From Leptothoe kymatousa TAU-MAC 1615 (GTDB lineage: Bacteria > Cyanobacteriota > Cyanobacteriia > Phormidesmidales > Phormidesmidaceae): a stretch of DNA of 61,898 nucleotides. Under the pieces are notes generated by a model, which had not been told where the DNA came from, made no database searches, and was given only the letters and a program-made list of their open reading frames with translations. Position 1 is the first letter of the stretch. Each line of letters begins with the position of its first letter. The position numbers were made by a program, and so were the translations under genes. The stretch covers positions 1-61,898 of the forward strand of contig NZ_JADOER010000001.1 of NCBI RefSeq assembly GCF_018739865.1, in the 5' to 3' direction. Shown piece after piece: positions 37,597-45,978 of the stretch.

Positions 37597-38097
37597 TCAA
37601 TCACGGGTTGCTGGAGGTGCGCTGGTTTTTGGGGGATTGGGGCTGGAGTCGGTGGAGTGATTTTCCAGTGGTGGCTGGGGCTTCACCGGTGGACGACGTT
37701 TGGTGCGGCCCTTTTTATTGGCGGGTTTCTGAGGGGATTTTGTTAAAACCCGCCAGGCGGCCCTAAAGCCCACTGCCACGCTGCGGGTGGTCCGTTTGGC
37801 TTGGGATGCCTGATGGCGCACATCGCTCAGGCTATGGTCCACCTGTTTAACGATATTGCGGGCGCTGCTGATGCCATCGGTCATATCATCGGCCAGTTCT
37901 CGGATGTCTGTGCCGGTGTGGCGCATGGCTTCTAGGGTGCGGGGGAGTTCTCGATCGAGGGTGTCAAAGAACTTTTCGGCACTGCGGGCAGCCCTGGCTA
38001 ACCCCAGCAGCGCTGGGATAGAAACGCATACCAAGACCACTAGCCCCAGGGCCAATAGCAAGAGTGATAGACCTAGCCAGAACATCGGATTAGTCAC
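37597..38097 (-). CDS. DUF948-type single-span membrane protein
   Basis: A 166-aa protein with one N-terminal membrane helix (FWLGLSLLLLALGLVVLV) and a long amphipathic helical region (about 25-95, AARSAEKFFDTLDRELPRTL, then ADDMTDGISSARNIVKQVDHSL). A basic, Pro-rich tail follows. This pattern is that of DUF948 proteins. I use GTG at 38097, giving (V)TNPMFWLGLS, because relatives start in the same way. It overlaps the end of the YtxH gene by 8 bp, so the two are likely co-translated. Function is unknown; membrane-stress related in some bacteria. Confidence 0.8.
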   Translation of the reverse strand: MTNPMFWLGLSLLLLALGLVVLVCVSIPALLGLARAARSAEKFFDTLDRELPRTLEAMRHTGTDIRELADDMTDGISSARNIVKQVDHSLSDVRHQASQAKRTTRSVAVGFRAAWRVLTKSPQKPANKKGRTKRRPPVKPQPPLENHSTDSSPNPPKTSAPPATRD

Positions 38098-38419
38098 GCT
38101 GGGAATTGGGGGCGCTGGTGGTATCTGCTGACTTAATGAATTCGTCTCGGCTGGCGGCTTGGCCCGCAATCAAGGCATCCTTTAGTCGCACTAGGGTGCT
38201 GTCCCAGTTTTGCAATGTTGTGTGGGAGAGTTTGTCGGCATGGAAATGCACGCTTGTGGAAAGGTCGTCGATGATATCGGGGATGGCATCGGCTGACTTT
38301 TTGATCACCTTGCGCGTCTGTTGCCCAGTGCGGGGGGCAATCAATAGCCCCAGGACGGTGCCGATGGCCGTACCAGCCAAGAGTCCACCAATAAAGCTAT
38401 CGGAATCGTTTTGGGACAT
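38090..38419 (-). CDS. YtxH domain-containing protein
   Basis: A 109-aa protein with a short Gly-rich membrane segment (FIGGLLAGTAIGTVLGLLIAP, about 8-28), then RTGQQTRKVIKKSADAIPD and a helical tail, which is the YtxH pattern. It is upstream of, and overlaps, the DUF948 gene, a pairing common in cyanobacteria. A 51-bp tandem repeat array lies just upstream, between it and the 97-aa membrane protein gene. Confidence 0.85.
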   Translation of the reverse strand: MSQNDSDSFIGGLLAGTAIGTVLGLLIAPRTGQQTRKVIKKSADAIPDIIDDLSTSVHFHADKLSHTTLQNWDSTLVRLKDALIAGQAASRDEFIKSADTTSAPNSQRD

Positions 38420-38470
38420 TTTCTACACCTTCTAATAACTGTTGGATTGGGGATAAGGCGGTTACCTGTC

Positions 38471-38683
38471 AGAGACCTCGTTTTGAAACTATGGGCTCAA
38501 AAGTTAATGATTGCAGGCATTAGAGACCTCGTTTTGAAACTGTGGGCTCAAAAGTTAATGATTGAAGGCATTAGAGACCTCGTTTTGAAACTGTGGGCTC
38601 AAAAGTTAATGATTGAAGGCATTAGAGGCCTCGTTTTGAAACTGTGGGCTCAAAAGTTAATGATTGAAGGCATTAGAGACCTC
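38471..38683. repeat. Tandem repeat array, 51-bp unit, four copies plus 9 bp
   Basis: Copies lie at 38471-38521, 38522-38572, 38573-38623 and 38624-38674, with a partial copy at 38675-38683. They differ at only a few positions. The unit contains GTTTTGAAAC and GGGCTCAAAAG. A plus-strand frame is open through all copies (17 codons per unit, RDLVLKLWAQKLMIEGI), but the array sits inside a minus-strand gene cluster and includes the stop codon of the upstream gene. Confidence 0.95.
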
Positions 38684-38966
38684 TTCGACTCATAAACCAG
38701 GCTAGTTTAAGCACTTTAGCCGTCTGGACTAGCTGCCGTTGTTGAAGCTGCCATTTTAGGTGAATGAGCTGCCACTGGCGTAGCTGAGTTCGGTGCTGGG
38801 TAAAGGCCAGTGCTTGTTCGGGGAGGGCGCTTTCAGCAAGAATGGTCCAGCGATTGAAGTCACGGGTAAGCTGAGTGATGTGGCGATGCCAGGTGACCAC
38901 ACGGCGGGCCAGTAGGAGACAGGCTATTGCGATCGCAACGTTAACAATGGCTAAGGCTATGGCCAT
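38673..38966 (-). CDS. Small membrane protein upstream of the YtxH-DUF948 pair
   Basis: A 97-aa protein with one N-terminal helix (about 1-22, AIALAIVNVAIAIACLLLA) and a long basic, Gln/Leu-rich helical region that looks coiled-coil (HRTQLRQWQLIHLKWQLQQR). No family name is recognised; similar proteins precede YtxH genes in cyanobacteria. Its last codons and stop lie in the first unit of the 51-bp repeat array. ATG 38966 is chosen to start at the helix; the frame continues up to 39005. Confidence 0.7.
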   Translation of the reverse strand: MAIALAIVNVAIAIACLLLARRVVTWHRHITQLTRDFNRWTILAESALPEQALAFTQHRTQLRQWQLIHLKWQLQQRQLVQTAKVLKLAWFMSRRGL

Positions 38967-39164
38967 GGCAGCTCCCCTAGTTTCAGCACATGAGCGTGTT
39001 GGCAATGGCTACGGATTCACACTCATTTATAAGAGTAAGGCGTCAGGTGTGATTAGGGTCCCACTGCAATGAAGATAAATTTTTCCGTCAAAATCCTCCA
39101 AGGGACGTTAACCCGCCCACATTTACCCTTACCCTGGTGGGTCATATAGCCACATAGGCCAGTC

Positions 39165-41303
39165 ATGGTGCAAGCTCCTGCCTCTGTTTTATACGTCAAT
39201 AATGTGACAGGTCGCGTTCAAGGGTCTGGGACCCGGCGCTCGCCGCTCAGGACCCTGACCCAGGCATTGGGAAAAGCCACCTCAGGCACAACGGTGCAGC
39301 TAGAGTCTGGCACCTATGGCAATGGTGAGGCCTTTCCGCTGACGGTGCCGATCGGTGTGACGGTGATGGGGTTGGGGGACGCTGTGACCATTCGCGGCGG
39401 TGGCACCCTCGCCACCGAAGATGTGGGGCCCCAGTCCGTCACACTCCAGCTACGGGATCGGGCCCAGCTGCGCGGCATTACGGTAACTAATCCCCAGTCC
39501 CAGGGGGTGGGGGTGTGGCTAGAGGATGGCTCTGCCCTGCTGACCCGCTGCCGTTTCTTGGGCTGCGGTCGCGACGGCGTGTTTGTAACCGGCGATGCCA
39601 TGCCGGTGCTGTTGGATAACGAATTTTCCCAGAATCAGGCCAGTGGGCTATTTATGGCGCGCCAGACCAAAGGCGAAGTGCGCCAAAATCGATTTATTAA
39701 AACCAGCTACGGCATTGCCATTAGCGATCAATCTGCCCCGTTGCTTGTCGATAACGACGTGCTAGAAAATCGCGCGGGCATTGTCCTGTCCCGGTCTGCT
39801 CGGCCTGTGTTGCGGCAAAATCGGGTGCGGCAAAACCAATCGTCTGGGCTGTGGGTGCAGGATACGGCCCTGCCCGATATTGGCCAAAGCCAGGACCTGG
39901 GGGGCAATTCCTTCCAAGACAATCGCCAGTGGGATATTCGCAACGATGGGCGGCAGCTGATCATCTCGGCCGGTAACTTTATCAATCCCAATCGGGTGCA
40001 GGGCAATATTCGCTATGTGGCCAGTGAACTGCCAGATCCGGTCGCGGTGCCTTCGTTGTTGCTCGGCAAGGTAAAGCCGGTGGGCCCGTTGCCAGAGCCC
40101 CCGCGTCCAACCCCGCCAGAATCTAATCTAGACAGCCGCTTTCGCGATGTGATGGGCCACTGGGGGGCGCCCTTTATCAACGCCATGGCCAAGGCAGAGC
40201 TGGTAAAGGGCTTTTTTGATGGTTCGTTTCGACCCGATGCGCTGGTCACCAGGGCCCAGTTTGCCGCCCTGGTGATGGCGACATTCCCTTCCACCGGGGA
40301 CAATCAGCGGCGATTCAAAGCTTTTCGCGATGTGGCCTCCAATTTTTGGGCCCGCAAGGTAATCTACCAGGCCCAGGCCCAGGGATTTATCGCCGGGTTT
40401 CCCGATGGTACCTTTCGGCCCAATGATCCCATGACTCGGGTGCAGGCCCTGGTGGCATTAATGAGCGGGTTGCGTTTTGGCCAGGGGCAAGCGTCGGAGC
40501 TGGGCGTATACGATGACCGGGCCCAGGTGCCCACCTATGCCGTAGAAGAAGTGGCCATTGCCACCCGGCGCAGCATTGTGGTGAACCATCCAGATGTGTC
40601 TAAGCTGCGGCCCATGCAGCCCATTACCCGTGCCGAAACCACGGCCCTGGTGCACCAGTGTTTAGTCAACCTGGGGCGGATGCAGCCCCCCAATTCTCCA
40701 TTTATTGTGCGGCCCCAGGTGGCCAGTAGTGCCGCCAATGTGGCTGTGGCCCACTGGGCCGATGATTTTTGGCAGGCCCTGGTGGCTCAGAGCTTTCTCA
40801 AGTCCACTTGGGCGCCTACCGATGCCATGACCCGCGCCGAATTTGCCAGTTTAGTATTTGCCGCCTTTGCCCCCAAGCCTCAACGGTATCCTGTGGCGTT
40901 TCGTGATGTGCCAGAGGCCCACTGGGCTGCCAACGCGATTCAAATAACCTATCGGGCTAAGTTTCTATCTGGGTTTCCTGACTACACCTTTGCCCCGGAT
41001 CAGCCCATCCTCAAGATTCAAGTTTTACTGGCCCTGGTGAGTGGCCTCAATTTACGCACAAAAGGGACGGCGGGACTGCTATCCCGTTATGAAGATCACG
41101 ATCAGGTGCCCCGCTACGCTGCCGTTGCGATCGCAACGGCCACCAAACTCGGTTTAGTCTTTAACCATCCCAACCTCGATATGCTCACCCCCAACCATGT
41201 GGTCACCTGTGGTGAGGTCGCCGCCATGGTGTATCAAGGGCTGGTATTGCGCAAACGAATGCCCCCCGTGGGATCTCCCTATCAAGTGGTGATTGCAAAA
41301 TAG
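39165..41303 (+). CDS. DUF1565 right-handed beta-helix protein with S-layer homology domains
   Basis: A 712-aa protein. Residues about 5-285 form a DUF1565/parallel beta-helix region (YVNNVTGRVQGSGT, then repeated strands such as GVFVTGDAMPVLLDNEF and GIAISDQSAPLLVDND). From about 320 onward there are repeated SLH-type modules (FRDVMGHWGAPFI, FRDVASNFWARKV, a divergent copy with AVAHWADDFW, and FRDVPEAHWAAN), each with FPDGTF-like loops. Such proteins are thought to bind the cell surface. No signal peptide is visible, which is odd for an SLH protein. ATG 39165 follows a weak ribosome-binding site. Confidence 0.88.
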   Translation: MVQAPASVLYVNNVTGRVQGSGTRRSPLRTLTQALGKATSGTTVQLESGTYGNGEAFPLTVPIGVTVMGLGDAVTIRGGGTLATEDVGPQSVTLQLRDRAQLRGITVTNPQSQGVGVWLEDGSALLTRCRFLGCGRDGVFVTGDAMPVLLDNEFSQNQASGLFMARQTKGEVRQNRFIKTSYGIAISDQSAPLLVDNDVLENRAGIVLSRSARPVLRQNRVRQNQSSGLWVQDTALPDIGQSQDLGGNSFQDNRQWDIRNDGRQLIISAGNFINPNRVQGNIRYVASELPDPVAVPSLLLGKVKPVGPLPEPPRPTPPESNLDSRFRDVMGHWGAPFINAMAKAELVKGFFDGSFRPDALVTRAQFAALVMATFPSTGDNQRRFKAFRDVASNFWARKVIYQAQAQGFIAGFPDGTFRPNDPMTRVQALVALMSGLRFGQGQASELGVYDDRAQVPTYAVEEVAIATRRSIVVNHPDVSKLRPMQPITRAETTALVHQCLVNLGRMQPPNSPFIVRPQVASSAANVAVAHWADDFWQALVAQSFLKSTWAPTDAMTRAEFASLVFAAFAPKPQRYPVAFRDVPEAHWAANAIQITYRAKFLSGFPDYTFAPDQPILKIQVLLALVSGLNLRTKGTAGLLSRYEDHDQVPRYAAVAIATATKLGLVFNHPNLDMLTPNHVVTCGEVAAMVYQGLVLRKRMPPVGSPYQVVIAK

Positions 41304-41588
41304 GCAAACCCCCATGGGTTTAGAAAGGTCCTGCTGTTGTGGGCACTAACCCCGGCGGAAAGGCACACATAGGAGGCCGTAATACTTACCCTGTCCAAGG
41401 TGGATGGTTGCTTCTCAAAAGACTGCTTTGCTAGCACAATCAGTCCATAGCAAAGGCGTCAATTTTCTTCCTTCGCCAGATTTTTTTGGGTAAGTGTTTT
41501 AAACAACACTCATATGATGGGATGATGGGTCGTAACGGTTTGTTACAAATGGCTCATTAATCAAGTTAATCAATTAGAGGACAGTGCA
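41304..41588. other. Intergenic region before psb28
   Basis: A 285-bp spacer. A small hairpin AAACCC-N4-GGGTTT (41306-41321) follows the SLH gene. GTAAC-N5-GTTAC (41532-41546) lies 42 bp before psb28 and may be a regulator site. Confidence 0.4.
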
Positions 41589-41921
41589 ATGGCAGAAATC
41601 CAATTTGCTCGGGGTGTAGCTGAGGAAGTGATTCCAGACGTGCGGCTGACACGGGCCAAGGATGGTAGTGACGGTACTGCAACCTTCTATTTTGATGAGC
41701 CCAAGGCCCTTATGGAAGAAGGGTTTGAAGTAACCGGTCTATATCTAGTAGACGAAGAGGGTGAACTGGTTAGCCGTGAAGTGAACGCTAAATTTATCAA
41801 CGGTGCCCCGGCGGGTCTAGAGGCGCGTCTGCTGCTTAGGAGCCCTGACGAATGGGAGCGGTTTATGAGATTTATGAATCGCTACGCCGAGGAAAAGGGA
41901 CTGGGCTTTACTAAGACCTAG
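41589..41921 (+). CDS. psb28: Photosystem II assembly factor Psb28
   Basis: A 110-aa protein with the Psb28 pattern throughout: [47 protein letters not shown] and [16 protein letters not shown]. It is a small cytosolic-side protein that binds photosystem II assembly intermediates. GAGG seven or so bases before the ATG supports the start. It stands alone upstream of moaB. Confidence 0.96.
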   Translation: MAEIQFARGVAEEVIPDVRLTRAKDGSDGTATFYFDEPKALMEEGFEVTGLYLVDEEGELVSREVNAKFINGAPAGLEARLLLRSPDEWERFMRFMNRYAEEKGLGFTKT

Positions 41922-42024
41922 GCAATGGTGAATTCGGAGTTCGGAGTTCGGTAAAGCGCTGGCTGCCGAATTCCGAATCCTAACCTCCGATTCCCCCATC
42001 CCAGCACAGTGAACTCCCCTTCCC

Positions 42025-42519
42025 ATGCCCCTTCCCCACCCCGATCCAGAATTCCGACCAGCGATGTGCGGTGTGATCACCGTGAGCGACACCCGCTCTG
42101 TGGATACGGACAAAAGCGGCCAGCTGATTAAGGCCAAGCTGAAGGAGGTGGGGCATCGATTGGACGCCTATCGGCTGGTTAAAGATGAGCCCGATAAAAT
42201 TGCTGCCCTGGTAAAACAACTGGCCCCATCGGTGGATGTAATTATTAGCAACGGTGGTACCGGCATAGCGCCACGGGACACTACCTACGACGCGGTCTCC
42301 ACCCTATTAGAAAAAGAAATTCCTGGGTTTGGCGAAATTTTTCGCCAGCTTAGCTATGCTGAAATTGGTGCTAGGGCCATGGCCTCTCGGGCCACCGCCG
42401 GGGTGTATAAATCTACGCTGATATTTTTACTGCCAGGATCGAGTAACGCTGTCCGGTTGGCCATGGATGCCTTGATTTTGCCGGAATTGCAGCATCTGGT
42501 GCGGCAGCTGAAAAGCTAG
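42025..42519 (+). CDS. moaB: Molybdenum cofactor biosynthesis protein MoaB/MogA family
   Basis: A 164-aa MPT-binding fold protein with ITVSDTRSVDTDKSG at the start, ISNGGTGIAPRDTTYDAV in the middle and FLLPGSSNAVRLAMDALI at the end; these are MoaB/MogA signatures for molybdopterin adenylylation. An internal Met (residue 14) is an alternative start, but cyanobacterial relatives have a short extra N terminus too. Short GGAGTTC direct repeats lie just upstream (about 41935-41960). Confidence 0.9.
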   Translation: MPLPHPDPEFRPAMCGVITVSDTRSVDTDKSGQLIKAKLKEVGHRLDAYRLVKDEPDKIAALVKQLAPSVDVIISNGGTGIAPRDTTYDAVSTLLEKEIPGFGEIFRQLSYAEIGARAMASRATAGVYKSTLIFLLPGSSNAVRLAMDALILPELQHLVRQLKS

Positions 42520-42664
42520 GGGCGCGGTATTACTTTGGGACGTGGTTCGGGGTTTTCCGCAATTCCTCTAGGTTCTCTTAACCAGATCTTTACCTGGCAC
42601 CCAAACGCCCCCGCTATAGTGAATCTTGGTATTTTTTGGAGTTGCTGAGTCCCGGTACGATTTG

Positions 42665-43426
42665 ATGCGTCCTATTCAGACTAATAATCGGTTTTACCGA
42701 TCGTTCAACTTACTCAATCAGCAACGTCATATTTTTCACTGTCGCCCACTGTCTACCGTGGCTCGGCTGGGAGCACTGTTTGGGGTGGTTTTCCTCAGCA
42801 GCTGTGGCCAGCACCTAAATATGTCTCGCATCGAGGCCAATATCCAGGATGATATTGAGCGCCAGGGACGTCGGCTAACCCTGAAAGATGTGATTTGTCC
42901 CAATCGTGTGGCCAAACAGGCAGAGTTATATTTTCGCTGTGTGGGTGAGTTGCCCGACGGTGAGCAGTTCACCATTAATGTGACCCAGCAAGATGACCAG
43001 GGCAATGTGGTGTGGAATGTGCCCAGTTCTAAGGCGCTGATCAACCTGGCCTCCTTAGAAGAAGCCATTGGAGCAGAGATTAAAGCTGCCGTTGGCAAGC
43101 GATTGGCCATTGACTGTGGCGATACCTATCGGGTGAATCAGCGGGGGGATACCTTTGAGTGCGACGTTGTGGGGTCTGGTACTGTGGCCTCGGGTCGGGT
43201 GGAGTCCATTTTGGTTAAAGTGGCCGCAGACAGCAATTTAGAATGGCAGGAAGTGGTGGTGGGTAGTGGGCCTGCGGCGCCTACTCCAGGGGCGGCGGTG
43301 GCGGCTTCCACACCGGCTACTGCCGCCACTCCGCCCCCAGCTGAACCCGCTGCGGCCAGTGGTGAAACGGCAAAGCCAGCCTTGATAGGCGAAGGGGATG
43401 ACGAGGATGAAGGCGATCGTCAGTAG
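42665..43426 (+). CDS. Putative lipoprotein with DUF4333 domains
   Basis: A 253-aa protein with a hydrophobic segment ending in a Leu-Ser-Ser-Cys lipobox (Cys47). Two DUF4333-like halves (about 50-120 and 135-200) each contain a conserved Cys pair (ICPNRVAKQAELYFRCVG; IDCGDTYRVNQRGDTFECDVVG). The tail is Ala/Pro/Glu-rich and acidic. The long basic N terminus before the lipobox is unusual; an in-frame TTG at 42626 would make it longer still. It lies 106 bp upstream of an ExbB-ExbD-ExbD set. A joint role is possible but unproven. Confidence 0.75.
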   Translation: MRPIQTNNRFYRSFNLLNQQRHIFHCRPLSTVARLGALFGVVFLSSCGQHLNMSRIEANIQDDIERQGRRLTLKDVICPNRVAKQAELYFRCVGELPDGEQFTINVTQQDDQGNVVWNVPSSKALINLASLEEAIGAEIKAAVGKRLAIDCGDTYRVNQRGDTFECDVVGSGTVASGRVESILVKVAADSNLEWQEVVVGSGPAAPTPGAAVAASTPATAATPPPAEPAAASGETAKPALIGEGDDEDEGDRQ

Positions 43427-43532
43427 CGCTTGCTAGGGAAGACCTTAGTGGGCTAGCTGCCCGTGCAAAAGTTTGAGACCCAGTAGTTTTGATTGGCAAT
43501 GTTCGATTGGCCCACAACCAAGGAGATAGGTA

Positions 43533-44228
43533 ATGGCAACTGTATTTGACTTTCTAGCTAGGGGTGGGCCGGTGATGGTGCCCATTGTTGGGGCGTCGGT
43601 GCTAACAATTTCTTGCGCCCTAGAACGGACGCGTTTTTGGTCCGACCTGCTGCGCCGTGAAGGCAAAATTGTCAGCGATGTGCTGAATGCGGCTCCGCGG
43701 GATTTGAATGAAGCGGCTGCGATCGCAAACCAGCACAGCGACACCCCCATCGGTCGTTTTCTCCATGCCCCCTTGCGGTTGCGCAACGCCTCCCCCGAAA
43801 CCTTTCGCCTGGCCATGGAAACCGCAGCGGATCGCGAATTCGTAAAAATGCGCCAGGGCGAAAAACTGCTAGAAACCATCGTCGCCATTTCCCCACTGTT
43901 GGGGCTACTGGGAACCGTAACCGGCCTCATTGCCACCTTCTACAGCTTAGACATTGGCGGCAGCGGCGGTGGCGAAGGTGCCAGTAAAGCCGCCGCCGGT
44001 ATTGGTGAAGCCCTAATTACCACCGCTGCGGGCATGGTCGTCGCCATTTTGGCCCTGCTGGTCCTGCGGGTGCTCGTGTCCCTCCAGAGCCAGCAGGCCG
44101 ACTACTTTTCCGAAGCCGGTAACGAACTAGAGCTAATCTACCGACAACAGTGGTACGAGCCTGCGCTGCTGGCGTCTGAGAACGGCCATACCCCCGAAGA
44201 CTCTCCCGTGCCGACCAATTATCAATAA
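43533..44228 (+). CDS. exbB: MotA/TolQ/ExbB proton channel family protein
   Basis: A 231-aa proton-channel subunit with three membrane helices: about 8-30, 105-130 (ETIVAISPLLGLLGTVTGLIATF) and 150-180 (ALITTAAGMVVAILALLVLRV). The P-G-x-x-G-T and T-x-A-G segments match ExbB/TolQ. AGGAGAT five bases before the ATG supports the start. It is the first gene of an exbB-exbD-exbD operon. It would use proton-motive force to power an outer-membrane or envelope process. Confidence 0.93.
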   Translation: MATVFDFLARGGPVMVPIVGASVLTISCALERTRFWSDLLRREGKIVSDVLNAAPRDLNEAAAIANQHSDTPIGRFLHAPLRLRNASPETFRLAMETAADREFVKMRQGEKLLETIVAISPLLGLLGTVTGLIATFYSLDIGGSGGGEGASKAAAGIGEALITTAAGMVVAILALLVLRVLVSLQSQQADYFSEAGNELELIYRQQWYEPALLASENGHTPEDSPVPTNYQ

Positions 44229-44259
44229 AACAACAGTCTCTACCCTCTAAAAATTTCCT

Positions 44260-44694
44260 ATGCCCATCGGTAAACGCAGAGAAAGTAAAATCCCTACCAT
44301 CGATCTGGTGCCCATGCTCACCGTGATGATGGGGGTGCTTGCCTTCTTTGTCGTCATCGCCGTTTCCTTGGGTAGTGAGCAACTGATCGAGGTGGAACTA
44401 CCGCCAGAACAAACCGAGGACGTGCCACCGGATCAGCTACCCTCCGCCAATGAGATTTTCATTGTGGAGATGGATGAAAACGAAGAGACTTTTCTCAACG
44501 GCCAGCCCATGGATAGCGCCCAGTTGACCTTAGAAATTGAAGAATATCTCTCTAAGAACTCTGATAAGACGGTGTATTTAGTGCCCGACCAGGAGCTTCC
44601 CTACGAGAATGTAATGCAGTTTTTGGGTGATATGCGTGCGGTGGGCGGAGACCGGGTTTCCCTGGCCTTAGAAGATGGTGAAGAGGAGTTGTAA
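44260..44694 (+). CDS. exbD: ExbD/TolR family biopolymer transport protein (first copy)
   Basis: A 144-aa protein with one N-terminal helix (IDLVPMLTVMMGVLAFFVVIAVS), in which Asp is the likely proton carrier, and a periplasmic domain ending VPDQELPYENVMQFLGDMRAVGG in segments, typical of ExbD/TolR. It follows exbB by 31 bp and precedes a second ExbD gene by 5 bp. An acidic linker follows the helix (QTEDVPPDQLP). Confidence 0.92.
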   Translation: MPIGKRRESKIPTIDLVPMLTVMMGVLAFFVVIAVSLGSEQLIEVELPPEQTEDVPPDQLPSANEIFIVEMDENEETFLNGQPMDSAQLTLEIEEYLSKNSDKTVYLVPDQELPYENVMQFLGDMRAVGGDRVSLALEDGEEEL

Positions 44695-44699
44695 GAACC

Positions 44700-45113
44700 A
44701 TGGGATTACGAACTCGCCGTGAGAATTCAGGAGTGCCAGAGGTGAACCTGGTGCCGATGATGGATGTGTTGATGACGGTGCTGACGTTTTTTGTCATCAT
44801 TTCCATGGAACTGAGTGGCGTGCAGATTTTTGGGGTGAGTTTACCCCAGGCGGTGTCGGGCGTTGATGAGGACGTGGTTGAGAAGGCGGAACCCTTGGTG
44901 ATTGGTCTGCGGGAAGATGGAAAGACAGTCTATAACGAAGAGGCGGTAACAACTTCAGCATTGGCTCCGATTATTCAGGGGTATTTTGCAGAGAATCCCG
45001 ATGGCTTTGTGATGTTAAAGGCGGATCGGACATTGCCCTATGCGGATGTGGCCAAGTTGTTGGCGGACCTGCGGGGCATCGGTGGCAAGCGGGTTTCGTT
45101 GGCAGTGGAGTAA
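44700..45113 (+). CDS. exbD: ExbD/TolR family biopolymer transport protein (second copy)
   Basis: A 137-aa paralogue of the preceding protein. The helix NLVPMMDVLMTVLTFFVIIS places Asp where the proton-binding aspartate is expected, and the C-terminal KADRTLPYADVAKLLADLRGIGG (in segments) matches the family. ExbD works as a dimer in the ExbB pore, so two adjacent, different copies suggest a heterodimer. No TonB or TolA gene is in the window. Confidence 0.92.
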   Translation: MGLRTRRENSGVPEVNLVPMMDVLMTVLTFFVIISMELSGVQIFGVSLPQAVSGVDEDVVEKAEPLVIGLREDGKTVYNEEAVTTSALAPIIQGYFAENPDGFVMLKADRTLPYADVAKLLADLRGIGGKRVSLAVE

Positions 45114-45177
45114 CGAAAGCAGACTAAGTCAAAATGAAATGCCAAAGTAATACCCCTCCGTAGGCGCATTACAACAA

Positions 45178-45753
45178 TTACCAAAAACCATCAAGACTAA
45201 GATGAAACCCAGGTAAAACAGGGTCGCCCGATAGCTGTTTGGGTTGTTGCAAAACCTCTGCTACACCATCGGGTCGATAAATCTCCACCTGTTTAGCCCT
45301 ACGATTTAGCAACCAGCCCAACCTCACCCCATTTTCCAAATACTCCTCCATCTTTGCCTGGGCATCCTTCAAGCTATCCGTCGGCGACATCAACTCCATG
45401 ACAAAATCCGGAGCCAGGGGCGGAAACTTCTCACGCTGTTGGGGCGTTAGGGCTAGCCATCGTTCCTGCTTTACCCAAGCAATATCTGGTGACCGATCTG
45501 CCCCATTGGGCAAATGAAAACCTGTGGAAGAATCAAACACCACCCCTAATTGGTATTGCTCATTCCACACCCCAAGGCGAATTAAAAGGTTGGCATTCCT
45601 TGCCCCGGTTTCCCCTTCTGTAGGCGCCACCACTACCAAATCTCCCTGGGAGGTGCGTTCCAATTTCCATTCTGGATTTGCCCGACACAGGTCATAAAAC
45701 TGTTCCGCTGTGAATAGTGCCGTAGCCGGCATTTTCAAAATGGACTGTGTCAT
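45178..45753 (-). CDS. Uma2 family putative endonuclease
   Basis: A 191-aa protein of the Uma2/DUF820 family with a PD-(D/E)XK fold: RSPDIAWVKQERW, FVMELMSPTDSLKDAQ and KMEEYLENGVRLGWLLN are in the usual order. Cyanobacterial genomes hold many copies, mostly of unknown role. It converges on the second exbD gene without a visible terminator. Confidence 0.93.
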   Translation of the reverse strand: MTQSILKMPATALFTAEQFYDLCRANPEWKLERTSQGDLVVVAPTEGETGARNANLLIRLGVWNEQYQLGVVFDSSTGFHLPNGADRSPDIAWVKQERWLALTPQQREKFPPLAPDFVMELMSPTDSLKDAQAKMEEYLENGVRLGWLLNRRAKQVEIYRPDGVAEVLQQPKQLSGDPVLPGFHLSLDGFW

Positions 45754-45978
45754 GGCTAAACCCGATTAACACTAAAGGTATTCTAGCGTTTACGCCTGTC
45801 CCTGATACGAACGGTCCATATTTTGTCAGGGGGCGGACGCTGTCTGATGTCTCAACGTGGCTCCACAGGACTACGTATTCGTGTCATCGGCGACTCTTTG
45901 GGCACACCCACCTACGTAATACACTATTTATGCAGTTAGTTGCTTGCCCCTCTGCGTCCTTTTGTCTCCAAAGCCCCC

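Noticed and set aside
38471..38683. CRISPR array (repeats begin with GTTTTGAAAC)
   Set aside because: Units are contiguous and identical over the full 51 bp; there are no unique spacers.
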